The notes beneath the pieces were generated by a model. It was given only the letters and a program-made list of their open reading frames with translations. It searched no databases and had not been told where the DNA came from. Made by a program: the position numbers and the translations under genes. From NCBI GenBank assembly GCA_036937835.1, contig CM072866.1, positions 18,990,001 to 19,054,000 of the forward strand: DNA of 64,000 bases, in the 5' to 3' direction. How positions within the stretch are numbered: position 1 is the first letter of the stretch; each line of letters opens with the position of its first letter. This document shows, piece after piece, positions 1 to 11,324 of the stretch. Origin of the DNA: Pampus argenteus. Taxonomy: Eukaryota > Chordata > Actinopteri > Scombriformes > Stromateidae.

Positions 1-1164
1 TGCTATGAAAAGTGAAAAAGCAGAAAACGTTTTCCTCCCTTGTTTACTTTTGCTTTCTACTATTTGTAGTAGTTGGGCAGTTCCAGCAGAGAGCAGCTGC
101 CCACACGTTTATATGAAGTGGCAAAAGACAAAAACAAATGCAGCATCTAACAGCGTTTGTATACATCAGATGGCATCATTACTGTTTAAACCCAGTGATT
201 ACTAAATTGTGTGGTATTTAAAACGTTTCAAGTTGAACTTTTTTGACTCTTACTTCACAAGTAGCAATGAAAGTTTTCGAATATTTCTGCATATATTGCT
301 TTTATTTTCATTTTCTTGTACCTTTTTTCATTTTCATTTCATTCATTTATTTTTATCATTTGAAAACCCGTTGTTCCTGTAAGACTACAAAAAATTACTG
401 ATTCATTTTTCACAGTAGTTGTCATTGTTCATTTCTTATATATGTGTGCTTTACATTTTCATATTTTTCACCTTTTTTCACAGATTATTGTGTAATAACT
501 TTCATAATTTATTTTCATTTTCATTTCGTATTATCTTTTGGGACAAATAAACCCTCTTTTTCAGCTTTACACAATTTTTTGTGACTCCAACAGTAATTTG
601 TTTTATCACCAAACTCTGTAATTACAACACCAAAAAGAGCAAGATAAAACCTCCAGTGTTGATTTTGGACACAGACTTTTGACGGTTTGCTCCAAACTAA
701 GCTGTTAGTGGCTGTGTTAAACACCAAAATGACGATCAGCGATTATAACATTTAAGTTTAATTTGATCTTCCATCAGATTGGTGGGTTTTTTTTTATCTC
801 TGAGCGGAAAGATCTGAAAAACATTTCTTGAATATCCATGAATAAAAGTGCACCCACATGCCACTATTACATATGAAAAAGTACAATTTGATGAGAGCAG
901 AAGTGGTTTTTTATACATTTTGTGTGACTGACCACCAAAGCTGTTCCAGAAATCTTGTTTTCAGATGAGAGGATTCGCTCCAACCTGATCATTTATGACA
1001 GATATGTTATATTTTTTGAGCAGGTGGTGGGGCGTGGAAGGGGCTTTAAGTGATATGTGATCTCTTTGTGGAGCATCTCTTTTCAAGTTGAGGAATAAAA
1101 GACCACCAATGTGTTACACCTCTAATGTGGTCGGGAGAGGAGGAGGATCTGTAGATTTGGTGCA

Positions 1165-1187
1165 GACACACACACACACACACACAC
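1165..1187. repeat. (CA)n microsatellite
   Basis: A run of about eleven CA units. It produces spurious Thr-His and Cys-Val frames on both strands. Confidence 0.9.
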
Positions 1188-1550
1188 TTGAAATCTTGAT
1201 CTGCTCCCACCAAGTCCATGCTGGCAGATGGAAAAGAGCACAGCACAGCTCTCTGATCAACTCCTGCACTTGCCACACACTGCGCTAGCACTGACCACGT
1301 TTATCATCCTGCTTTACTGTTGATGGCCACTTTCCTTTTTTTTTCTCCATTTTCTCCTCACTCCCTTCCCGTTTGGCAGGCGGGATTAAGTTTAATTGTA
1401 TCGTATATGACAGATACAGAGTGAGGTTTGGCACTAATTCAGGGCAGACCATTCACAGGCATTTTATGGTTTCTTTCCACCTCACTTACTGATGTGTGGT
1501 GGTGACACGTTTGACAAAAACCATCCAAGGCTGAGGGTTGGGTGGGAAGC

Positions 1551-1558
1551 TGTGTGTG

Positions 1559-1595
<37 letters not shown>

Positions 1596-1600
1596 AGAGA
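1551..1600. repeat. Compound (TG)n(AG)n microsatellite
   Basis: About 11 TG units run directly into about 13 AG units, a compound dinucleotide repeat typical of fish intergenic DNA. Confidence 0.9.
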
Positions 1601-2099
1601 AAGTTGAAAACGAACTGAGACAAAACTTTTACACACACCAATTTTCAATTTTCAGACAGCCTCGACCGCACCTTCTCCTCTGCCATCCAGCACCTCATAC
1701 ATCACATTTTTCCACACGTACAATTGTTTGAATCTGAAAACTGTGTGGTTTGTGCAGTTTGAGTGCATCTATTCTATGGTCTCCTCTGCAGTGGTGGCAC
1801 CCTGGGGCTACCTACCCGCAGTAATCTCATAATTAGCCAAATGGGTTTCGGAGAACCTGCCAAATATGTGCCATTTGTTTTTTTCTGGGGTCAGACAAAT
1901 TGTGGTGTCAATTGAGAGCAGAAAAGTCTGGCTTGTTGTAAACTGGCAAAAGATGCAGAATGATGGTGGGCCTTGGTGGGACAGTGTACAGTGAAGCTGT
2001 AGGGAAGTTAACACATGACATCAACGTAGAAAATAAACTTTTTTTTTTTTTTTTAAACAGCTGATGTTCATTCATCAGACAGATGCACATGTTAAAATA

Positions 2100-2135
<36 letters not shown>
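2100..2135. repeat. (TG)n microsatellite
   Basis: About fourteen TG units, slightly interrupted at the 3' end. A poly-T tract lies just upstream at 2038-2054. Confidence 0.9.
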
Positions 2136-2136
<1 letters not shown>

Positions 2137-3453
2137 ATTCTGCCTGGACCACCAGGCGCCCAGACATGGTCTCCGCCTTTGAGCTTAATACAACTGATTG
2201 CACTCTGATCAGCGCTGGTAATAGTTAAGACTTCAAAGGCACTAACTCGGAGGCTGCCAGCACTTATTTCCGACCCTGAGATTGCAGTCTCAGCCTCTGA
2301 AAAACGCTTAGCCTCAAAATAGCCTGCGTGTCTATTTCTTATATGTGTTTTGTGATTAATATTTGATTTGATATTTGATTTTTAATACTGCACCTTTTAA
2401 TACCGTAAACAACATGCTAACACGGGTCATCGTTTTGGTTTTGCTGTTTTGCTTCACTCTCATCGCTCAGTATAAGCCACCTGCACAGCACCAAACAGTA
2501 GACAGAAGTTAGTATGTAACTTAGGGAACATAGTGGAGCTTTATGAAGTTCAGTATTCATAAGAAATGATTCAGGGCCCGTCTGCCAGTCGCTCAACTCA
2601 TCCTCATCTATCCACCCATCCATCCATAAATAGATGCAGACGGAAACTAAACCAAAGTACCTCCAGGAATGAAGGTTATTGTTCATTGTTCATTCATCTC
2701 CTGCCCTCTCATACCAGACAAGACCTGCAACCAAACAAACATACCAAATGACAACCTGTGAACGTGACAATCACCTGTAGGTAGAACTAACAGATGTCTG
2801 GTGTTATTCTAGAAGCTTTAAAGACACAAATGTGTCACTTTATGTTGTTCATAGATTGATAAATGCAATCCTTGCACTTTCTTGATATAAAGTGTCTTTA
2901 CAATGTTTGACACTTTTGACCAGCTGCACATTGGTCACTTGTGTCTTTTTTCAACTTTTAATCCAACACACACACGACAGGTCTGAAAAGTGTTTAGATT
3001 AATGGAGGGTTTGAACATTTACATTTACATGACCACCGAGCAAACTCCATCTGTGAACCGACTTTATATGATATACTCAAAAACTCCAAAACAAGCAGGA
3101 AAGAAGCATGTTGTGCATGCTCATACTTCTACTCTTCTTCCTCTTCCTGTTTTCCTCCCTGCCTCTCTTTGTGTTTTGCACGCAGGTGAGTTGTCACACC
3201 TCTTACTCTCAGCACCCTACAATTACACCATGTGACCCCCCCCCCCACTTCCAACTCCACTGCTCAAACAAACACACTCACGCACACACACTTGAATGCC
3301 CTTTGGCACGGAAGACGCCTCAAGAAAACCTTTTTTAAAATACATACACATCTCAAAACAAGTGTTCTCGTTTGACAGGGGACAAGGTTTCGAAAGGATA
3401 GTGGCAGCTAATATGTGTTTAAATTGTTATAAGAAAAACTGCGGTAGAAGAAA

Positions 3454-3530
3454 ATGATGGAAATAAACCGACGGGTCTTTGTGGTGACGGTGCATTTTAT
3501 TACGCTCTCCCTGGCTCATCATCAAGAAAG
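3454..3530 (+). CDS. EGF-repeat gene exon 1: signal peptide
   Basis: Encodes 25 residues plus two bases: a short basic N-terminus (Met-Met-Glu-Ile-Asn-Arg-Arg), a hydrophobic stretch and LSLA, a likely cleavage region. The donor reads AAG|gtaagt. The AG left at the end joins G of exon 2 to make Arg26. Two ATGs are adjacent; I take the first. Confidence 0.75.
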
Positions 3531-6500
3531 GTAAGTGTCCATATTACTGAGGTTTGTAGAAGTGAATGTGATTTTTGTGGTAAAAAAAATTCTTTTTAAA
3601 CCAAAATAGGATATTTAGTCAATGTCTTAAAGATAGGAAGGGTTGTGTATCTCTTGCTCACACAGACTGCTTGTGGCCTCTTACAGTACAGTGTCAGCAT
3701 GAGAATGAACCTAATTAGCCTGTGTCTAATCACTTACAGTACTAGCCTCGTATTGCAGTGCGGGTGTGAGGAGTTTATTGCACTTTTGTTTATGACAGCA
3801 GATTTTAATGAGGGAGAAACAATTGCTGCTTAGAATACAATGCACTCTTTAAGACTGTTCTGCATGAATGCATGGAAATGAGGAAGGTGTTTCATAAATA
3901 GTTACAGAATACAGCTGCATTAAATGGGCTCGAGTGTGCTCTAAAGATCTAATAACAATAACAAATAACTGGTGTATGGACTTGGTTATGATATATATAT
4001 TTTAATCAGAGATGTTGAAGAGGATAAATCGACTAGGAAGAAATTCAGGATGGAAAACATTAATCAGACAGACATGAAACATGAAACATTTTCTGAGGAA
4101 AATTTAAGTGTGCTCGCCGCTGAAAACACGCACGCTGAAAGAGTTGAAGCAGGTACGGCTGAAATAGAAGTGGTTCGAATATAAGAACTGACAAAAGTAT
4201 CAGATTTAAAGGTTCGAATGAGTAGAATATAGTTAGTCTATATATATATAATTGAGTTGAACCTCCTGAAAGAAAAAAGTAGACAGAAAAGTGTAAATAA
4301 GTTGGAACCTCGCACAAGTGACCAGAAGAAGAAGAAGAAGAAGAAGAAATATTAATGTGCATCGCTGAACACAAGCACACTAATAAAAAGTCCCTTTCTT
4401 ATGGCTCTGTTACATTAACAGATCGAGACAAATTCATTTTCCTGCCAGCAGCAGTTGGTTTCAGTTAAACATGCCGTTGCTAGAAGCAACCGCTACTAGG
4501 CAACAGTTTCATGCAGTTTAACCGACACTGTTACTTTGACTTAGCAAAAATTGACAATTATTCTTTACTATCTAAAAGCCCTTGTTGGAGCATTATCTGT
4601 GGATACCGTTTTATTATTTTTTATTTTTTGGTTGATTTGCTAACCAAGCTAGCTGTCTGAGGCTATAATGTATCAGCTAATGCAACACTCTGCTGTAGGA
4701 CTTATTTAATCCTTCTTCATTCCCTGTGGAACATAAGGCTGCGACTATTTGTCTCCATCTGGTCCTATCCTGTGCAGCATGTTGTGCCCCAAGTTAGGTT
4801 AGCCATGTTCGGTTCCGAGGTCACAGTTCTCTGCCAGGTTGTTTTTGGCCTCCCTTGTTTCCTCTTTCCAGGTGGAGTCCATCTCAAGGCTTCTTTAGGA
4901 ATGCAGCCCTGGTCTATTCCAAGGACATGTCAGAGCCATTGGACCCGCCAATGTTTAATTTCCAGCTCCACATTGCGACAGTTTGTGATTTTTGTACACG
5001 TTCTCATTGGAGATCTTTTCTGGCCAAAAGATGATGAATCTTCGGGAGACATCCATCGTGGAAAGCATCGATCGTTTCCATTTTCCTCTACTTTCATTTG
5101 ACTCTACTTTTACTCTTGTAGAACTCTTGTGTTGCATGTTTACTAGATTAATTAGTCTACTGTGTTGTTCTTCCTTTGGGGATTCAATGTTATTCTTGCA
5201 TCGGTGAGACTTTATTTCTTCCAGACATGAGAAACAAAACAAATCTCTCCCTCATTCACTAATTTACTACTCCATGTTTATTAGACGCTCAATAGTTTAC
5301 TCAATATTAGCAGAAATGTCTTTTTTTTGTGCCATTGGAAGATTTTTGAGGGCACTGGTTACTTTTACACACTGATAATTCAAATTCGGACACTCTGATA
5401 AAATAGTGAAGGGTAAATATAGTGCTCTATATAGTAGACATAAATATGGAGTGATCTAAGGTGTATTTGTAATTTCACGATTGCCTGCCAACTTCAAAGG
5501 TAACTGCTGTCTTCAAGCTTCATTGGAAGTTTGTTTAACTTAACTAAACCTTCTTCCAGGACATCAGGCTGTGGATTCTGTGCTGAAGTCGAAGCCCTGA
5601 AGGCTTGTTGATGCTTGATGTTGATACTGATAACCTTTTGTCCCGGCAGGTCAGTGGAGGATGCATTAGAGCACACCGAGGGTCGCGCAGAGCCAGGCCT
5701 CTGCAGCTATGGTCAGACCACTTCCTGTTGTTTGGGATGGAGGAATGTTGACAACATTTGTCAGCGTAAGTCACTCCACTGAGCACAACTATAGTGACAC
5801 ATTGCCAAGAGTTTCCAGGTTATCAGTCTTGCATCTTGGAAGAACAACAAACAGTAGGGAATAAGTGTGAGGAGGTTTGATTCTTGCATTTCTAGCTCGT
5901 CTGTTCTTTGCATTGATTGATTGAAACTGTATCAATGAGTTAAAGTAAAATTAAAATGAGCTCCACCTCCGCTAAACTACATTTTAATGCATCAGTACAA
6001 TTTGATTCGGTAGTTTAATATATAATAATATACCATTCTGAAAGGCTACTTTTGCTTTTCTTCCACCACTGATCATGATGTGTACAGTTGTTATTGATGT
6101 TAGTAGGTTATATTATGCCTGTTGTCCTCCACAGCCGTGTGCAAGAAGTCATGCGTATATGGACAATGTGTGGGACCAGACAAATGTTTATGCTCCAGAG
6201 GGTATAAAGGGCCGCAGTGTGATGAAGGTACACTACAGTGCACAAACCATTGTCAATCTTATGTTGTTGTTTTTTTGTTTTTTTTTAATGTTTCTAACCA
6301 TTACCTGTGTTCACCTGCATTATTTGCCACAAGGATTCCTATTTCATATTGATTCCAGATGTGAATGAGTGCGGTTTCCTGGAGAGACCATGTTCCCAGC
6401 GTTGCATGAATACACACGGTAGCTATCGCTGTTACTGCGAACCTGGATACACACTCAATGCAGATGGATACACTTGCAGCAGTGAGTAATTTCCTCTTTA

Positions 6501-8974
6501 GATGGGACATTTGAAAACCTATACAGGTATTTCTGATAGTGGAGCATTTGTTCCTCAAAGTCTATGTGACATCTTTCTACCATAATAGGAGGTTGAAGTA
6601 TCTGAGGACCTGGTACTCACTTTACCAACCTTTTTAGGCTAATATAAATGTTTATGATAGAAATTCACAGTTTATATTAGAGTAAGTGATATCATAACAA
6701 AGCGTATAGAGGGTATTTCAAGGGCAAAAAATAAATGAGGGATTTATGTAAGTTGCTGGGTTTTTTTTGTGGTGTAGTGTTTGGTCACAGATACTGATCA
6801 CTGTTATAGCTTCATCACTTGTCCCGGTGTTACCGAGAACAAGGCTGGACTCGTATGTTGTGTGTGTGAGATGTGTGTATTCTCTCTCTCAGTGGTGATC
6901 CAGTGGCCCATTCCTCAGCCAGTGTTTCCCTGTCTGTCTTCCAGGAGAGGCCGCATGTTTCTCCCTGCGCTGCCAGCTTGGTTGCCAGATGGAAAGAGGG
7001 GGAGCGGTGCGCTGTCTGTGTCCCCCCGGCCTCCACCTGGCCGCTGACAACAAGACCTGTGAAGGTAGTTCTTCAGAAACACCTCTCAGCTCATCATTAG
7101 GAATCACCATTAAAAGATAACCCCACTTTAGTTTAGTTTTAGCACATTTTCATTGTTGTTCTTAGCCTGAAAGTGAGCTGCCATTTAGATTCACTTCATC
7201 ATTTAGTCTAACGCTGTGTTTATGTTTGGAAGAGATGGTCATTTATGTTAAATTCAAAAAAAGTGAGCAAGCATCCATCCTCCTGGCATCATTTTCATCA
7301 CCAGGGAAGCTGTGGTAGCACTTTCTAGGAATAGTTAACTTAAAGCTGATCCAATAACTACGTGTGATGTGAAAGGGGATGCTCGTAGGGATGATCCCAC
7401 AGCAAATTATCTTTATCCCATTGTTTTGGTTCACTCACACCAGTCCCATTATCATAGTTTTTGGCAGCATTTTTCAGCGGAAAATCTCTAAAAATCCACC
7501 GTATGCTAGCTATCCAGAGTTATTACACAGCTTTGTATGCTTGATTCTGATTGGTCAGTTACGCCATTCTGTTATTATAGCAGGCGGCTGATATGAGTAA
7601 CAGACCATTGCTACGGAAACGGTTCAGATCATAGACTCTGGAGGACCATGTCAATTCATTTTAAATCAATAAAATAATATTAATATTTTGTATCAAATGA
7701 TTGATTTCTAGTAGCCGTGTAATAAGCGGGCAAAAAAATGAAACATATGAAGAGTTATTTCTCTCAGGGGATAGTGGAGACAAAAACAAAACTGAGTAAA
7801 TATTAGACTTATATTCATCTGGTGGCCAGAAACACAACAAAACGCTTAAACAGTTAAAAAGTGTTAATACAGGTTTTAACAAAGACTGAACTTCATTGTC
7901 TAATCATGAAATCATCATAGGATCTCCTCTGTGGCTTCATTTGTGGTCAATCTCAAGCATATCAGAGTAAAGGGCTGTAAAGTAAGACAGCAGTGCGCTC
8001 ACTGCTGCAGGTTTTTAAAATGGCTGTCGTCAAATATCGAATGAAAAAGGTGAGTGTTCTTGACCAGTCGTTCAGTGCTGTAAACCTAACCCAAATACTA
8101 CAACCAGACTGGAAAGCAGGAAGTGTCTTTTTTGCCTTTATTTGTAACTCAGATGCAGCTGTCTGTGTAGAGTATATTTAAACACCTACAGCTTACTGGC
8201 ACCTCTCCACTGGCTCTGTCCACCCAGTGGTGAAAAGCCTTTAATTACCTAATGTAAAGAACAACAGACCGTGGACTCTTTCCTCAGTGTCCATCTGAAG
8301 TCCCCTTGATAACTCAGCTCTAATAAAGCACTGGTAGCAGACACCTCCTGTCCTGTAATGAAGCGAGCCGGTCTCACGGCTGTTCAGGAGACATTCTCAC
8401 ACTGTGGGAGAGCTTCTGGTGGGAACAGTTCAGCTTTCATGCATTTGCGCTCTCCGATGCACAACTGTGATTTTAAATAGTTATGAGTTTGAGTGCATCT
8501 GTACATCTAGCAGAGGTAAAGATATACCAAGTTGGCAGTTTGTTAGGGACAGGAACATGAAATGCAGTTCAATACAGCTGACAGCTAACACTAACTCCAT
8601 CCTTCCATTCATGGAGATACATGAGGATGAACAAAAAATGCAGCATTTATTGCAGGGCTTTTTTTTGCTGACCTTAAGAGACGATGCTTTTAAAATAAAG
8701 GTAAAACTAACTCTAACAATAATACTACTAATAAGTAGTTCATGCAAGTTCATTTATGTCTGTGTCATAGTACAAGAGGAACAAGAGGGACTTAACACCT
8801 GAAGCGAAACATTTGTGTGTTTGGGTCATTGTCAGTGTACCTTTCAAAGCTTCAGTACAAAGAGGTGGTTGCAAGGTCAAAGTACTCATTAGTGCCTCTC
8901 GTGTCTTTTTGAAGGTAATTATTGTTTTGAGAAAGCACCATGTCCTCCAGAAGATAGGTTTGTGTGTGTGCGTC

Positions 8975-9015
<41 letters not shown>

Positions 9016-10170
9016 ACGTGCACGTGTGAGTGAATTCAAATGTTTCACATCACATGTGAGGGTGGACTGGGTTATAGTATACGGAGAGGAGGGTGGATAC
9101 ATTTGCATGTGCGATGAGATGTGACGCTGGTGTTACACATGTACGGCACGTGTTGTGTTGCAGATGTAGATGAGTGTCAGCGGGATGCTGATGTGTGTCC
9201 ACCACGTCGGACCTGCAGGAACACTTTCGGCAGCTTTGTCTGTGTGTGCCAAGATGGCTTTGCGATGGGGACGCTCCATGGCTCAGTGCAATGCCGAGGT
9301 AAAAAAAAAATAAAAGTGCTTTTCTTCATTTGTAATTAAACTAATATGACATAAATATCCAGGATATCTCATCAAATCCTGCGGTGGTGGTACATGTGTT
9401 TTGTGTTTTAGGATGTACAGCTATGTGTGAGGTTTTTTTTATTGACGCTTTGCCTTTATTTGACAGTAGAGATAGACAGGAGACCACGTACATGCCAACT
9501 ACATAGTACACGTCTATTAGGCCACAGAGACGCCCGTGTTGGAGATTGTTTTGCCGCATCTAGGTCTGTTTCATGTCAGCTCTGAAAAAAAATCACTAAA
9601 TGGATCATAGCACAGCCACACATGTTCTCCTCATCTGTGTTAATTGGCAGAGAGATGGATCATGTGAAGATGTGCTTTGGCAGCAGAGATCTAGAGACCA
9701 TGTTTATTTGATGAGCACTCATAGCTCACCCACTCAGCTGTGGGCTCACCCACGTGCTGTTTTTGTTTTCATCCATGTGATGAGCATTGCAAAATTATCT
9801 CCCGAGCAGGTTTAAAACAGACACTCTCCACACTGATCTCATATGACTTAGCTGCGGAGCAGTCTCAGCATACCTTCTTGCTGTAATGTAACCAAAAAGA
9901 ATCTGACGCATATTTGTCATTATGAAACATTTTTAAACCTCCTTCTCCTTCTTCTCTACAGATAAGGATGAATGTTTAACCGGCTCTCACCAGTGCAGCC
10001 GCCATGCTCAGTGTGTCAACACAGATGGTTCCTACACCTGTCAGTGTTTGGAGGCCTACGTCGGCAATGGACGCACCTGCTGGCCCAGGAGAGCCCCACA
10101 GTCCAAGGCTGTAATGTATTTCTACTACAAACTCTCCAAACGGACCAAACCCATACAACCTACATCTTAG
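3454..10170 (+). CDS. Secreted five-EGF-repeat protein, EGFL6/nephronectin-like, seven exons
   Basis: Joining 3454-3530, 5650-5765, 6135-6227, 6359-6481, 6945-7064, 9164-9298 and 9962-10170 gives an unbroken 290-residue frame. All introns are GT-AG; the first is phase 2 and the other five are phase 1, the phase usual for exons encoding EGF modules. The protein has a signal peptide (about 1-20), a short Cys segment with GLCSYG and SCCLGW, then five EGF modules (about 65-95, 96-136, 137-176, 177-221, 222-262) and a basic tail. Modules 2, 4 and 5 begin DVNEC, DVDEC and DKDEC and carry the C-x-N-x4-Y/F-x-C signature of calcium-binding EGF domains. The order and the GxCxYG/CCxGW lead-in match the N-terminal half of EGFL6 and nephronectin. 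No RGD and no MAM domain are present. The family is extracellular and matrix-associated; the role of this short form is unknown. VWCE is a less likely relative. Structure is secure; orthology is not. Confidence 0.82.
4715..5075 (-). mobile_element. Non-LTR retrotransposon (LINE) fragment, ORF2 C-terminal tail
   Basis: The minus strand, read in pieces, matches the conserved end of fish/invertebrate LINE reverse transcriptase ORFs: a FWPEKISNENVYK segment, then EIKHWRVQWL-stop-HVLG, then ALRWTPPGKRKQGRPKTTW, then DRTRWRQIVAALC. It is broken by frameshifts and at least one stop, so it is an inactive 5'-truncated copy. It lies antisense in the first intron of the EGF-repeat gene. Family (RTE, L1 or other clade) cannot be fixed by eye. 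Confidence 0.75.
5650..5765 (+). CDS. EGF-repeat gene exon 2: Cys lead-in segment
   Basis: Acceptor cccggcag, donor C|gtaagt. It encodes a linker followed by the GLCSYG...SCCLGW...ICQ pattern that precedes the first EGF module in EGFL6 and nephronectin. Confidence 0.8.
6135..6227 (+). CDS. EGF-repeat gene exon 3: EGF module 1
   Basis: Acceptor ctccacag, donor G|gtacac, phase 1 on both sides. Encodes a 31-residue six-Cys EGF module including CVYGQCVGPDKCLC, with no calcium-binding signature. Confidence 0.88.
6359..6481 (+). CDS. EGF-repeat gene exon 4: cbEGF module 2
   Basis: Acceptor gattccag, donor A|gtgagt, phase 1-1. Begins DVNECGF and contains CMNTHGSYRCYC, the hydroxylation-site pattern of calcium-binding EGF modules. 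Confidence 0.9.
6945..7064 (+). CDS. EGF-repeat gene exon 5: EGF module 3
   Basis: Acceptor cttccag, donor G|gtagtt, phase 1-1. It encodes a six-Cys module (CFSLRCQLGC ... RCLCPPGLHL) like the non-calcium third EGF module of EGFL6/nephronectin. Confidence 0.85.
8961..9014. repeat. (TG)n microsatellite
   Basis: Long TG run with two early interruptions, in the intron just before exon 6 of the EGF-repeat gene. Confidence 0.9.
9164..9298 (+). CDS. EGF-repeat gene exon 6: cbEGF module 4
   Basis: Acceptor gtgttgcag, donor G|gtaaaa, phase 1-1. Begins DVDECQ and contains CRNTFGSFVCVC. The relatives carry a closely similar CVNTFGSY motif at this position. Confidence 0.9.
9437..9545. repeat. Degraded fish-type interspersed repeat
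   Basis: The string 'gcctttatttgacagtagagatagacagg' followed by a decayed segment resembles the common teleost repeat that starts with a 'ctttattagacagt' motif and continues into a tRNA-like region. Intronic, between exons 6 and 7 of the EGF gene. Identified from memory of the pattern only. Confidence 0.4.
9962..10170 (+). CDS. EGF-repeat gene exon 7: cbEGF module 5 and C-terminal tail
   Basis: Acceptor ctctacag. Begins DKDEC, contains CVNTDGSYTCQC and ends the module at GRTC. The frame then runs 28 residues through a basic tail (WPRRAP ... KLSKRTKP) to TAG at 10168. There is no GT donor near the end of the EGF module, where the relatives splice to their linker exons. The only candidate downstream, at 10111, would lead to an early stop if joined to the exon-like block at 10855. 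Confidence 0.78.
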
Positions 10171-10600
10171 TGCAACTTCTCTTCATTTCTGTTCTTTTCC
10201 CAAAAACATGTTGTAATGTCAACTATTTTGTTAAGTAACGTAAAGAATTTGCAACACAACTGGAAAACCTTGTGTCCATCTATAGTTAAAGCTGTTATTT
10301 CTCTAGTGAACGGCATCATAGGCTGCTTGTGTGTGATGTCTGTTGAAGAAACCCATCATTTAACAAATGCCCTGTAACAGGACCACACTCTGTACTTTGC
10401 TTGTGTGCTTCAGCCCCACGGACAGTGATGACAAGAGATTTTTCCTTAAGATGATATCACTACACAAAATATGCCGATATTGCTTGTGCATCATCAGCAA
10501 TTTATTAAATATTCCCTTAACTGCAAGTCTTATATGAAAAGTGGAGTTTTTATGTGGCCACATCAGAATTCGTCAATAAAATGCTGACCTCTGCTGGATA
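10171..10600 (+). other. Probable 3' UTR of the EGF-repeat gene
   Basis: Follows the TAG directly. The first good polyadenylation signal is AATAAA at 10575-10580, with an ATTAAA at 10737-10742 as an alternative. The cleavage site is inferred. Confidence 0.5.
10575..10580 (+). promoter_or_regulatory. Candidate polyadenylation signal AATAAA
   Basis: Canonical hexamer about 405 bases past the stop codon of the EGF-repeat gene. Confidence 0.5.
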
Positions 10601-11301
10601 GAGTAGATACTGAATCTCTCTGCTACCTTCAAACTCTTCAAAAGACTTTTGAATGAAAAACAGTATTTACTACTTTCTGCAACGATATGATGGTTCAGTA
10701 AATGGTCATTGTGATGTTATTTTTCCTGAATTTCCAATTAAAATCAGTCATATTTGAAATAGTCATTTTTGGAGGCTTTTGAAACTGCTCAAAACACAGA
10801 CTTTTTTCATACCTCTCTGTTTATCTTCTGCCCTCTTCCTCTGTTTTGCCACAGGGAATGTTTTCAGACCTAGGAAGTCACACGCAGGGCAGACTACCAC
10901 ACAGCAAGAGAGCATAGACAGGTCAGACCAACCAAATACCAAGAATCTTTGTCTGTCAGCAGCTGTCTGGAAACCTCTTCCTGCGTTCAGAGAGCGCACG
11001 AATGGAAATTGAAGTTCGTTTTTGATGTTTTTCTCAGGTCAATTTCACGTTTCCTTCCGAACGATTAAGATCATGACCCTGGGAGAGAGGGAATTGCAAT
11101 ACTTGAAGATAATAACTGTAATGATAGGAGATGATGGTAGGGGGCACTATGTGTCGTGTCAGGGTCTCAGTCCTGGAGGCTTTGGGGCGCTGGGAGAGTC
11201 GGGCTTGCAGTGAGAACAAGCAGCTGCTGCCTGCTGAAGGGCCCTGCCACTGACCCTATTCATCCCAACAGCAGGTGTCACATCAAGTCCCCGCCTCACC
11301 C

Positions 11302-11324
11302 TCACACACACACACACACACACA
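11302..11324. repeat. (CA)n microsatellite
   Basis: About eleven CA units, followed by further imperfect CA-rich sequence to about 11400. Confidence 0.85.

Larger units (their letters stand above)
1..3453. other. 5' flanking region, no gene recognised
   Basis: AT-rich noncoding DNA with several dinucleotide repeats. The open frames here are short, lack splice context and protein character, and several are translations of CA/TG or GA repeats. The block at about 2140-2330 is free of simple repeats and could be regulatory. The last 100-200 bases probably include the 5' UTR and promoter of the EGF-repeat gene that begins at 3454. I see no TATA box or CpG cluster that fixes the start site. Confidence 0.5.

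Noticed and set aside
8813..9124. 103-codon frame with a long Cys-Val run
   Set aside because: It is the translation of the TG microsatellite, and the opposite strand gives a Thr-His run from the same repeat.
10855..10921. Exon-like block with acceptor tgccacag and donor gtcaga
   Set aside because: Joined to the only nearby donor (10111) it meets a stop within 21 codons. Its open frame has no EGF, RGD or MAM character.
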